56,226 bases of DNA from Candidatus Angelobacter sp. Gp1-AA117. Lineage in GTDB: Bacteria > Acidobacteriota > Terriglobia > Terriglobales > Acidobacteriaceae. The stretch lies in the NCBI GenBank assembly GCA_003223515.1, contig QHVI01000036.1:1-56226 (forward strand), read 5' to 3'. The stretch's first letter is position 1, and each line of letters starts with the position of its first letter. The position numbers and the translations under genes are program-made. Below the pieces are notes generated by a model. The model had not been told where the DNA came from, did no database searches, and saw only the letters and a list, made by a program, of their open reading frames with translations. Positions 8,044-15,290 of the stretch are shown piece after piece.

Positions 8044-9547
8044 ACAATCCATTTTTGTCTGAAACTTTCTCCAACATAGTGAACAGGCTGGACTTAGAGC
8101 GGTTCAAAATCCCTGATTCCGGCGAGTACTGCAAACCATCATGGAACAGCAGATTTTGAACCCGCTGACGTTGTTCCGGCTTAGCGATCTGCCAGGCACG
8201 GGCAACATCCATCAGAAGCAACTCGGCAAAACGCACGAACACATCCATCGTATTCCGCTGTGAGTCAAGAGTGCGTAGCTCGTCCTCTATAACCGCGATC
8301 TCAGCGTCGTACTCCACCTTGGCTTCGTTGTATTCACTGTCAGAAAAGCTGCCAGACAAGAATTTGTTGCGGAGTTCCTTCCTGAGTTTCTTCTGCTCGT
8401 CGAGACGGGCTGTCAATCTGGTAATTTGCTTTTGTGTGTCACCTTGTTTTTCAGTCCAAACTCTTGCTGCGATCTTTGGAAACTCTGAGACAGTTTTCGG
8501 GTCGGGAGCTAACTGTTGCAGAAGTCCTAGGAATTCAGTTTCAAGTTCTTGCGCGGCGAGTTTAACAGTACGGCAGCCCGATTTCCGACACCAATACCGT
8601 GGATATTTTTTAGTCCGGCCTTGGGCGAATCCACCTGTGAGAGGTGTTCCACATGCCTCACACCTGACCAGACATTTCAACGGGAGTTCAGGATTAAATT
8701 TGCGTTTCGGGGCTGCGCTCAGTTTTCTTCCACTGAGAATCGTCTGCACACAATCGAATTGCTCTTGGGTAACAATTGACTGATGCAAACCACGCACGGG
8801 CGAGAAGTCTGGGTCGCTCGGTAATGTGACCCAGCCCGCATAAAGCGAATTGCGTAATACTTGTTGGAACGTCTGAGCTGATAAAGGCTTTCCCCTATTG
8901 GTCAACAACCCTTTGTCTGTAATCATCTTCAAGACATCAGATTTCTTATGTGTGCCACGCGCCATCAGTTCAAATGCACGTCGGATAAATGGTGCACGTT
9001 TAGAGTCAGGCTCGATGTTCGCTCCGTCCTTCCTGCCGTTATTGAGATAACCAATCGGTGCTTTCCAAGGGAAGCGCCCAGCCAATACAGCTTGCCGCGT
9101 CCTGTCCTTCATTTTTTTAGACAATGAATTCGAGAAGTACTCGTTGAATGTCCCAAAGATGCCAGCCTGCATCTTGCCTTCAGGGCTTTCATCGATGTTG
9201 CTCTCATATACGGAACGGAGCACGATATTGACAGCATTCAACTCGTACAATGTTCGCATTTGATCTTGAAGATTACGCGCAAAACGGCTGAGGTCTTGGA
9301 CAACAATACAAGCGATCTTGCGCCGGTTCGCTCTGCAAAACGTGAGCATCTCCTGAAAAGCAGGCCGATCCGTTGAACGGGCAGACTCACCAGGATCGAT
9401 AAAGACTCTGATGACTTCCAGGTTATTCCGTTCGCAGTAATCGCGACACCGCTGCTCCTGATTCAACAGGTTGAGGGGGCCATTTGCCTGCTCATCCGTG
9501 GAAACGCGGACGTAGACAATAGCCCCATTTGCCTGTCCCTGTTTCAT
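8003..9547 (-). CDS. Large serine recombinase (integrase) of the tRNA-Glu element
   Basis: 514 residues. The N-terminal resolvase catalytic domain (about 8-155) has the YVRVS motif with candidate nucleophile Ser16. The recombinase domain follows (about 165-280, APIGYLNNGRKDG), then a Cys4 zinc ribbon (about 290-325, CEACGTPL ... CRKSGC) and a charged coiled coil (about 360-430). Such enzymes integrate and excise mobile elements through short attachment sites. The start ATG follows AAGGAGTT at a good distance. The last residues (ASPTGFEPVLPP) are the antisense reading of the tRNA-Glu gene, so the present C-terminus comes from the integration site and would differ in an excised circle. Confidence 0.9.
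   Translation of the reverse strand: MKQGQANGAIVYVRVSTDEQANGPLNLLNQEQRCRDYCERNNLEVIRVFIDPGESARSTDRPAFQEMLTFCRANRRKIACIVVQDLSRFARNLQDQMRTLYELNAVNIVLRSVYESNIDESPEGKMQAGIFGTFNEYFSNSLSKKMKDRTRQAVLAGRFPWKAPIGYLNNGRKDGANIEPDSKRAPFIRRAFELMARGTHKKSDVLKMITDKGLLTNRGKPLSAQTFQQVLRNSLYAGWVTLPSDPDFSPVRGLHQSIVTQEQFDCVQTILSGRKLSAAPKRKFNPELPLKCLVRCEACGTPLTGGFAQGRTKKYPRYWCRKSGCRTVKLAAQELETEFLGLLQQLAPDPKTVSEFPKIAARVWTEKQGDTQKQITRLTARLDEQKKLRKELRNKFLSGSFSDSEYNEAKVEYDAEIAVIEDELRTLDSQRNTMDVFVRFAELLLMDVARAWQIAKPEQRQRVQNLLFHDGLQYSPESGILNRSKSSLFTMLEKVSDKNGLLASPTGFEPVLPP
8035..8043. other. Left attachment site core (attL), 3' end of tRNA-Glu
   Basis: GGGACGCCA is the last nine bases of the tRNA gene including CCA. 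The same nine bases recur at 13227-13235 in the same orientation. Between them lie the two recombinases and the other accessory genes. A short shared core fits a serine recombinase. The exact crossover point cannot be told from one sequence. Confidence 0.55.
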
Positions 9548-9576
9548 AAGCCAACTCCTTCGTGCTTATAGGGAAA

Positions 9577-9759
9577 TTATGCGGCCTTTAATTCAGCATT
9601 ATCCGACATCATGTTGGCTCGCTCCGCTGATGATAACTCACAGAAGATGCTTAGGAAGATGTCGGCAAGCTGTTCTAATTCCACTAGCCGCTGCTGGCGG
9701 GTTATGTCCAACGGTTCCGGCGATCCAGCATTCGCCTTGGCCGTGTGTTTGAGTTGCAA
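9577..9759 (-). CDS. Small helical protein upstream of the recombinase
   Basis: 60 residues with a probable TTG start (9757-9759), ending 29 bases before the recombinase start on the same strand. Its C-terminal two thirds (ITRQQRLVELEQLADIFLSIFCELSSAERANM) look like one or two amphipathic helices. GGAGG sits only three bases before the TTG and forms part of the stop region of the frame immediately upstream, which suggests coupled translation. I do not recognise the family. Position suggests an accessory or regulator of the recombinase. Confidence 0.45.
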   Translation of the reverse strand: MQLKHTAKANAGSPEPLDITRQQRLVELEQLADIFLSIFCELSSAERANMMSDNAELKAA

Positions 9760-10050
9760 CTACCTCCGACTTAACAGGCATTCCATCAGTGCCAACCACT
9801 GCTGGAATGATGCGGGACTGATGCCCGCATTTCTGCAAAATCGGATGTAGCTTACGTATACCTCCTGTAAAGAGTTAGTCAAGCGCGGGCAGACTAAATG
9901 TTTTCGTGTTGTTGATCTGTAAAGTAATTGCCCTAAGCACCCATTGGGGAAACACGTAGTTGTCCCGTGTTCTTCGCCTGAATCTTTGTTGGCTTTATAG
10001 GGGTCTTGTGAACAGGGAGTCAAAGCGCCGTAAGTTTGTGCGTACACCAT
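9760..10050 (-). CDS. Possible small ORF coupled to the 60-residue gene
   Basis: An open frame of up to 96 residues whose TAG stop directly abuts the next frame's TTG. Only the last 40 or so residues look like protein (VSYIRFCRNAGISPASFQQW), with a helix-turn-helix-like spacing. A strong AGGAGG occurs inside the frame (9861-9866), but no standard start codon follows at normal distance in this frame. The first half is probably not translated. It could be a decayed excisionase-type gene. Confidence 0.22.
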   Translation of the reverse strand: MVYAQTYGALTPCSQDPYKANKDSGEEHGTTTCFPNGCLGQLLYRSTTRKHLVCPRLTNSLQEVYVSYIRFCRNAGISPASFQQWLALMECLLSRR

Positions 10051-10732
10051 ACGCGATTTTTCGCTTTCCAGAGCGCCTTCCGAACACGATTTAGAGCAGT
10101 TTTCTAAAGCAAAAATCTCCGTTTTTGGCTGAATTTTCGCAAATCACCGCACCTGTTTCAGCCCGTGCGTGAATCTTCGCTTTTTCTTTTAAAATCAATG
10201 ACTTACGTCCATTTATTGCAGTTTGGGCGACAACACGGACATATTGCGCGGAACCCGCGAAAACACTGGCGACGAGCCACATTTCCAAAAAGTCATAATG
10301 TTCACATACCAGTTAGCGTTGGAAGATCGCCAGCATGGAAAAGATCACCTCCTGAGGCCACGCCAGCACGGAAAACGAGCAGCCAGGGCAGGGGGGACTC
10401 CCCGCCTACCTTCCGCAATGGAATATGGGACCCGACTAGGCCGTAACTTAGTTCAAGAGCCATTGAGTACATGAGTTCAGTATTGCAATAAAATGCCCGA
10501 CAATCGCGTTCAGATTCGATTTAAGCCATCCGTGTTCAGGTGGACAGGTCAGAGTATCCCTGCGGCCAGAATCGGCAGTCCGTCCATCGTTCCAAAAACG
10601 GGCCTAAATTCTGCTGTTCGCCAGCACGACAAATCAATAACTTGCGGCCATGCCTTTGCGCGTTCCACAAACGGCCCTTTTTGGCACAGTTTCCGCTTGA
10701 CTCGTTTACTGATACGAGTAATAACTGAGTTC
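10051..10732. other. Intergenic region between the divergent recombinase genes
   Basis: There is no gene that I can support. It separates the minus-strand recombinase group from the plus-strand resolvase group, so it should hold divergent promoters. GCCAGCA-GGAAAA occurs twice (10329 and 10366) and a related CGCCAGCACG occurs near 10618. These may be protein-binding repeats, but they are short. A G-run/C-run hairpin (GGGGACTCCCC) lies near 10392-10402. Confidence 0.4.
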
Positions 10733-11311
10733 ATGAACGTTGCGCTTTACAGCAGAGTGAGTACCCGCGATAAAGGCCAGGACGTTGCGAACCAACTCCA
10801 GCAGCTAAGAGAGTTCTGCTTAAAGCAGGGCTGGCCGATTGTGGCTGAGTTTGCAGATCACGCAAGCGGCAAGCGTGGTGATCGTGAGCAATTTCAGGCT
10901 ATGTTTGCAGCAGCATCCCGCCGTGAGTTTGATACGGTACTATTCTGGTCTTTGGACAGGTTCTCGCGTGAGGGTGTGTACGAAACATTACAGTACCTTC
11001 AGAGGCTCACGGCATACGGCGTAGGCTATCGGTCATTCAGTGAGCAATATTTGGATTCCTGTGGGCTGTTCAAAGACGCGGTGATTTCGATTCTGGCCAC
11101 GATTGCAAAGCAAGAGCGTGTCCGTCTGAGTGAGCGAACGATTGCTGGCTTGCAGAGGGCAAAGCTGCAAGGCCGCATAGGTGGAAGGCCGCGTATACAG
11201 TACGACCACAACAGGCTGGCTGAATTACGGCGCTCTGGCCTGAGCCTTGGGCAGATTGCCAGTGAAACGGGCCTCTCTAAAACCACAGTTGCACGGCTGG
11301 TGAGTGCATGA
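10733..11311 (+). CDS. Small serine recombinase (resolvase/invertase type)
   Basis: 192 residues from ATG 10733. The catalytic domain opens with ALYSRVST (candidate nucleophile Ser10) and contains FWSLDRFSREG and the E-helix region. The C-terminal DNA-binding part is a helix-turn-helix (GLSLGQIASETGLSKTTVARLV, about 165-190). The size fits the Tn3 resolvase/Hin invertase class. The frame is open further upstream, but the earlier part is not protein-like. Its stop overlaps the next start (ATGA), so it is co-translated with the ribbon-helix-helix gene. It may resolve, invert or replicate the element, or regulate excision together with the large recombinase. Confidence 0.85.
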   Translation: MNVALYSRVSTRDKGQDVANQLQQLREFCLKQGWPIVAEFADHASGKRGDREQFQAMFAAASRREFDTVLFWSLDRFSREGVYETLQYLQRLTAYGVGYRSFSEQYLDSCGLFKDAVISILATIAKQERVRLSERTIAGLQRAKLQGRIGGRPRIQYDHNRLAELRRSGLSLGQIASETGLSKTTVARLVSA

Positions 11312-11475
11312 AATCTAAAAGCAAAGCTGAAGATGAGAAACCAGTCACACAGACGGTCAAATTAGAGCCATCTCTGTTTGTCCGGCTGAAGACATTCAGT
11401 GCAAAGACACGGCGCACTAATCAGGACATCTTGCACACGGCTTTAGTTGAATACTTGAAGAAAGAAAAGGGCTGA
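11308..11475 (+). CDS. Ribbon-helix-helix DNA-binding protein
   Basis: 55 residues, too short for most gene finders. After a charged N-terminus, TVKLEPSLFVRLKTFSAKT gives the beta strand and first helix, and RRTNQDILHTALVEYLKK gives the second helix of an Arc/CopG-type fold. The ATG overlaps the resolvase stop codon by the classic ATGA, so the pair is translationally coupled. Members of this fold are operator-binding dimers and are common as repressors or antitoxins in mobile DNA. Here it is more likely to control the element's own promoters or act as a recombination accessory. No toxin gene follows. Confidence 0.7.
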   Translation: MKSKSKAEDEKPVTQTVKLEPSLFVRLKTFSAKTRRTNQDILHTALVEYLKKEKG

Positions 11476-11481
11476 GTTTCT

Positions 11482-11555
11482 GCCGTGCGCACGGCTGAGA
11501 CTTAGCAAGACAATAACCGCGAGACGCGCCCGGTGGTTGAGACCGAACGCGCCTC
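11482..11555. promoter_or_regulatory. Palindrome and structured leader before the 90-residue gene
   Basis: GCCGTGCGCACGGC (11482-11495) is a perfect 14-base palindrome just after the ribbon-helix-helix stop. At 11521-11555 the sequence folds into an interrupted hairpin (GAG, CGCG, CGGT paired with ACCG, CGCG, CTC) with loop GGTTGAG. Either could be an operator for the ribbon-helix-helix protein or an RNA control element for the next gene. Confidence 0.45.
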
Positions 11556-11583
11556 TAACCAAATCGCCTACTAAGGAGGCAAA

Positions 11584-11856
11584 ATGGCTGGCCTTAATGG
11601 TAAAGACTCAGAACATCATCACACAAGCGAAGTCCTAGATTTTCCCGAAGTCAGAGGCAAACTGGTGGACAACGTGGAAATCTTTTCCGACAGCGAGTAT
11701 TACGCAATTGCCATCCGGTTTCAGGACAAGACGGCTTTGGCTTTCACGCTGGAAACCGCTGTGTTCACATTTCCAGTCCTGTCAGATTGGACAAGCGGTG
11801 ACGAGGAAATTCTCCAGAAATACAAAGCAGTCCGCAGCAGGATTCAGAGAATGTAA
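11584..11856 (+). CDS. Hypothetical 90-residue protein of the integrative element
   Basis: It starts at ATG 11584 after a strong AAGGAGG (11572-11578). A His/Glu-rich start is followed by an acidic single-domain body: LVDNVEIFSDSEYYAIAIRFQDKT looks like alternating beta strands, and the C-terminus (EEILQKYKAVRSRIQRM) looks like a helix. There is no signal peptide or membrane segment. I do not recognise the family. It is the last gene before a good terminator and belongs to the plus-strand operon of the element. Confidence 0.65.
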   Translation: MAGLNGKDSEHHHTSEVLDFPEVRGKLVDNVEIFSDSEYYAIAIRFQDKTALAFTLETAVFTFPVLSDWTSGDEEILQKYKAVRSRIQRM

Positions 11857-11892
11857 CGATGGACTGCTGAAAAGTCTAAGGCCACTTCTTAC

Positions 11893-11916
11893 CCCGCCAG
11901 AGATGGCGGGTTTTTG
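11893..11916 (+). terminator. Rho-independent terminator of the element's plus-strand operon
   Basis: CCCGCC-AGAGAT-GGCGGG (11893-11910) is followed immediately by TTTTTGT. It lies 36 bases after the stop of the 90-residue gene. Confidence 0.85.
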
Positions 11917-11961
11917 TCGCCCACAGGCAAGCATAACCTGCAATCCACATAGCTGAGGCAT

Positions 11962-12872
11962 TCAACTGTACGATGATCCAAGCTGCACCTTGATCGCCAG
12001 CGGCTCCTCGTTGTTGCCAATTTGAAAGAGTACGACGCCAGAACGGTTCTTCGGATAGTTGTCTTTGGAAAAAAGCAAATTGAGCCTGAAGTCTTCCTGC
12101 TGACGGCCTAGCACCACAGCCGAAGGCTGTTTAGGCGGCGGTTGCTTCTTGAGTTCTTGAAAAACAAAGCTGTGTACCGACCACTCTGCGCCATCCACGA
12201 GAAGCTGGCGCGGAGTGATTATCATCACTTGGTCAGTGTAATTGATTATTTTTACGAGTCCTGATAAGACCCACAACTGTTGATCCGTCATTGAGGCTGT
12301 GCTTCCGGTTATCAACAACGGGGGTGGAGTGGCATTCCCATTGAGGATGTCCAGCACAGGCTTCTCTGGTTTTATTGTTGCCAGTGATGCTCTGAGGGCG
12401 TTTTCTAGCTGTCGTTGCAACTCTTTTCTTTCAAAGCTGCGATCCTTTGCTTCTTCAGGCATTGTGTATTGTGTGGCTCTACGCATCTTGAGATCGAAGG
12501 GCAGGTTTTCGACATCTCCATAAGCACTGTTGAATACGATAATGACACGCTCGTGTCCAATTGCGCGAAATGCGTAGCCGAGTTCAATCAGCACATTCGG
12601 GTTTGGTGTTGGCCGGTAAGATTTCTGCCCGCTAATGAAGGAAACATCTGCAACGACGACACTTGCAGATGCGATCTTCTCGAAGATCGTAGCCGCAATG
12701 TCCGGTGAACCTGGACTCCTTGAGTATCACGATCAATTACGGGTTCAATCTCCAAGGCATCGTCCGCCTTTATTACCTTCGCTGCATCCTGAAGGGCCTT
12801 CTCTATAAATCCGCGATTGGTGCTGTTCGGGAGATCAGACTGCCAGATGTAAAAGACGACGTGCTTTTTCAT
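11962..12872 (-). pseudogene. Frameshifted TIR-like (putative defence) gene
   Basis: Two minus-strand frames together encode one protein of about 300 residues. Frame 1 gives MKKHVVFYIWQSDLPNSTNR through VIDRDTQGV. Frame 2 continues SPDIAATIFEKIASASVVVA, then DVSFISGQ, RPTPNPNVLIELGYA and IGHERVIIVFNSAYG, and runs to the stop at 11962. Restoring one G:C pair at about 12711-12717 (GGACTCC to GGGACTCC) joins them. The pattern of a DVS strand followed by NPNVxxELGYA resembles TIR-like and nucleoside-deoxyribosyltransferase-like folds used in phage-defence effectors. That assignment is inference. The C-terminal part (about 160-300) is unrecognised. A sequencing error is as likely as a true mutation. 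Confidence 0.6.
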
Positions 12873-13226
12873 TTCTTAGGGGCTGCCCTTCCGAGATGGC
12901 GGTTTTCTTATGTCCTTCTTTTTTCTACTGGTACGAATACAATGATAGCCCTGCTTGCATCTTTGGCGAAGATGATCTTCAGGCACTGCGTGGTACGATA
13001 TACGCCTCATTTCCTACGCTTACATGATTCAAATCCTGATAGGGGTGAGGGAACCGCGTCTTTTATAGGTTTCCTGAATCAGGATTCTTGCCAACCCGCA
13101 CACTTTGTGGCATTTGCTGATTCCCATCGAGTCGGCGGATACCAGCATAAATACTGGCAATTTCAACGCTGAGGGCCTCAGCCCTGGATAAGTTTCCCAC
13201 AAACTGATTCAAACTCTGACTGGTTA
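12873..13226. other. Right end of the integrative element, no gene seen
   Basis: Weak open frames only. On the minus strand a 61-residue frame (13063-13248) crosses the putative attR. It would become the new C-terminus of the large recombinase if the element were excised. GATTCAAATCC (13026-13036) resembles the tRNA-Glu T arm over 9 contiguous bases, but the flanking bases do not follow the tRNA. Confidence 0.4.
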
Positions 13227-13235
13227 GGGACGCCA
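13227..13235. other. Right attachment site core (attR)
   Basis: GGGACGCCA is identical and in the same orientation to the last nine bases of tRNA-Glu (8035-8043). It lies after the last accessory gene and before the chromosomal SRPBCC gene. A chance nine-base match in about 6 kb is unlikely but not excluded. Comparison with an uninterrupted relative would settle it. Confidence 0.5.
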
Positions 13236-13397
13236 GATTCCAAAGCACTACACGAAACCTTGTCTTGAATCACGGTCCATTAGGGTCCAATAAGCTATTG
13301 GATTGTCAGCGTGACGGGTTTGCTGCGGGGACGTCCGCCGAAATCAGCACCGGGCCGATCATGTTCGCCTGGCAAGGAACGGTGCTATGCGCAGCGC

Positions 13398-13964
13398 CTA
13401 AGCCAGCAATTTATCGAGCGGCTCCCAATAGTGAGCTTTCCATCCCGAAGCTAAGGCTTCCGCCTCGCCTTTAGGAAAACCCGTATGGTCAAATACGATC
13501 TTGGTCCCGGAGCCTTGCTCTACGAGTTCGAATTTCGCAATCGAGTAGACACCCGCTGCCCACTTGCCCGTTCGCCACGCCTGCACGATTCGCTCGTTCG
13601 GCACAAGTTCGACGTGTCGCCCCGTGATGTAACCGCCGAAGAGCGCGAACGCGCCTCCCACTTCACGACTGATCTCCGCCGGCTTGTTCCCCAGGTGCAT
13701 GGACTGCATGACTCCACTGAGCTGTATGATCTTGTCGAACTGTTTGGCGTCGGTAAGCGCTTCATAGACGCGCTTCCGGCTCGCTCTGAAATTAGTCTCT
13801 TGGTGAATGGATTCCGCCGTACGGGAAATCTCTTCCTCGGCTCCTGCCCAGGCCTGAGTTGAGCACAGGGCCAATCCACCGAATGCCATCGCCACGGCGG
13901 CCATCGCTTGCCGTCGCGTGGGGTCGTTGGCCAGCGCTTCACGATTCGTTCTATCGCTCATCAT
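13398..13964 (-). CDS. Exported SRPBCC (AHSA1-like) domain protein
   Basis: 188 residues. DPTRRQAMAAVAMAFGGLAL resembles a twin-arginine-type signal, with cleavage near AWA-GAEEE at about residue 40. The remainder is a START-like SRPBCC domain: RKRVYEALTDAKQFDKI at its start, GGAFALFGGYITG in the middle, and TKIVFDHTGFPKG...GWKAHYWEPLDKLL at the end, the usual AHSA1 signature. The fold binds hydrophobic ligands. The ligand here is unknown. The start has AGGAGG six bases or so upstream. It diverges from a broken TetR gene, which may once have regulated it. Confidence 0.82.
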   Translation of the reverse strand: MMSDRTNREALANDPTRRQAMAAVAMAFGGLALCSTQAWAGAEEEISRTAESIHQETNFRASRKRVYEALTDAKQFDKIIQLSGVMQSMHLGNKPAEISREVGGAFALFGGYITGRHVELVPNERIVQAWRTGKWAAGVYSIAKFELVEQGSGTKIVFDHTGFPKGEAEALASGWKAHYWEPLDKLLA

Positions 13965-14083
13965 TATCCTCCTGAATTTCTGGGGTTCAATCGTCCCTCA
14001 AATAACAACACCGTGCGAAAATATCTTCAACATAATATTGTTCTGGGACAGGTGAACCTGTCCCAGGCATACTTCAGCGCCCC

Positions 14084-14387
14084 ATTGGTCATCGAGCGGA
14101 AATCAAGAAAGGCATCATCGACAGCGCTCGAAAGCTTTCTAATCAGCACGGCTTTGAGAGTGTCTCTCTCAACCAAATCATGGCCGGTGTTGGGCCTGAC
14201 GCATGAGGGATTCTATAGCTATTTCAAAAGCAAGAGCGATCTGTGTGCCGAGATCTTAGGTATGGAAGACTTGTTCGGCAGCCAAAAAGTCGCTCAGCGA
14301 GACTTTGTGATCAACTCGCCAAAGGGATCAGTGGTTACATTCCACGAGCCTTCGAAGGGATTATCGAGATCGCCAAGCACAAAATGA
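14084..14387 (+). pseudogene. Degenerate TetR-family regulator
   Basis: The plus strand encodes RAEIKKGIIDSARKLSNQHG, then FESVSLNQIMAGVG in one frame. It continues LTHEGFYSYFKSKSDLCAEI in the next, the complete TetR helix-turn-helix N-terminus. One extra G in the GGG at 14192-14194 breaks it, leaving a TGA right after GPDA. There is no usable start codon (ATT), and the C-terminal ligand domain decays into short frames by about 14480. It lies divergent to the SRPBCC gene. Confidence 0.7.
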
Positions 14388-14555
14388 GCGAAGAACAGAA
14401 TCATGCTGGTAATCGTGACGGCAAAGAAACCCAGCGTCGTGTGACGAAAAGGATAGAGAAGCAGCTTCATCGCTGAGCGGTTATATACGCCAAAGGGTGT
14501 TTTTCTGTTCCTGGCCAGGCCGCAATGGCATCTTACGATTTAGAATAGTCCACTT

Positions 14556-15158
14556 ATGGCTGACCGCCTTTATCTGAGCATCTGGTTTCCGAGCTTTCGG
14601 GAATCGGAGATGCTGCCGCGTCTTCTTTCCGTCATCCGGCAGTTCCCTGCCTCAACCCAGAAAAACGGCATTGGTTATCTCGCTGTTCACAGCGTTTCGT
14701 GGAATGAGCCCATCCTTTTTCAACAGACATTTGATTACCGCGTCGATCCTGAGAGAACCATGACTTTGGCAGCCGAATTCCTGCATGAAGACAATGCCTA
14801 TGAATTCGATATGCTCTGGGACTTGTGGAGTCCGGTGCAGGAAGGCGAACTGGATGAGACCTGGCAGATGCAGCCACAGAAGGCGAAGTTCATTGCCTTT
14901 GGCCCGAAGTTCGAAGACGCCACCTACCAGCAGAACGGGCATATCCAGGTGGACTTTGGGCTTGATACTCCTTTTCTCTATGAAGACGTGGATTTCACTG
15001 AAGCAGTGGAGCGACGAGTAAAAGTCAACGTGCAGAAGCTGGTCGCGTTTACCACGGCGGTTGAAAAGAACTGTGGGATCAGCGGGCGAGTGCTGTGGTC
15101 AGAATCAGAAGACAATCTGGCGCAGAAGCTGATTGAACGGTTGCAGAAAGTACAGTAG
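14556..15158 (+). CDS. Conserved hypothetical protein, 200 residues
   Basis: A soluble protein with no signal or membrane segment, rich in Trp, Phe and acidic residues (SIWFPSF, FDMLWDLWSPVQEGELDETW, VDFGLDTPFLYED). The composition is clearly coding. I do not recognise the family. It ends in a charged helix (EDNLAQKLIERLQKVQ). It stands alone, with 130 bases to the histidine kinase and a CGCAGGGACGCG-type repeat in between (15226-15260). Confidence 0.7.
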   Translation: MADRLYLSIWFPSFRESEMLPRLLSVIRQFPASTQKNGIGYLAVHSVSWNEPILFQQTFDYRVDPERTMTLAAEFLHEDNAYEFDMLWDLWSPVQEGELDETWQMQPQKAKFIAFGPKFEDATYQQNGHIQVDFGLDTPFLYEDVDFTEAVERRVKVNVQKLVAFTTAVEKNCGISGRVLWSESEDNLAQKLIERLQKVQ

Positions 15159-15290
15159 CAGTCAGCAATCAGTCCCCGGCCATCCTGGTAAACCTTGAAT
15201 GCAATGCGAGCCGATGCATTCCCGTGTTTACCGCAAGGGCGCAGGGACGCGAAGGAACAATTCATCCCAAAAGTGTAGAATTACTTGACT

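Noticed and set aside
8271-8783. Plus-strand open frame opposite the recombinase
   Set aside because: Antisense shadow; no ribosome binding site and Ser/Cys-rich noise composition.
10091-10446. Open frames on both strands between the recombinase genes
   Set aside because: No ribosome binding sites, atypical composition, and they overlap each other; more likely a divergent control region.
13026-13046. GATTCAAATCC...GGGG as a second tRNA-like attachment site
   Set aside because: Only the 9-base T-arm match is shared with tRNA-Glu; the acceptor end and CCA are missing. The 13227 site fits better.
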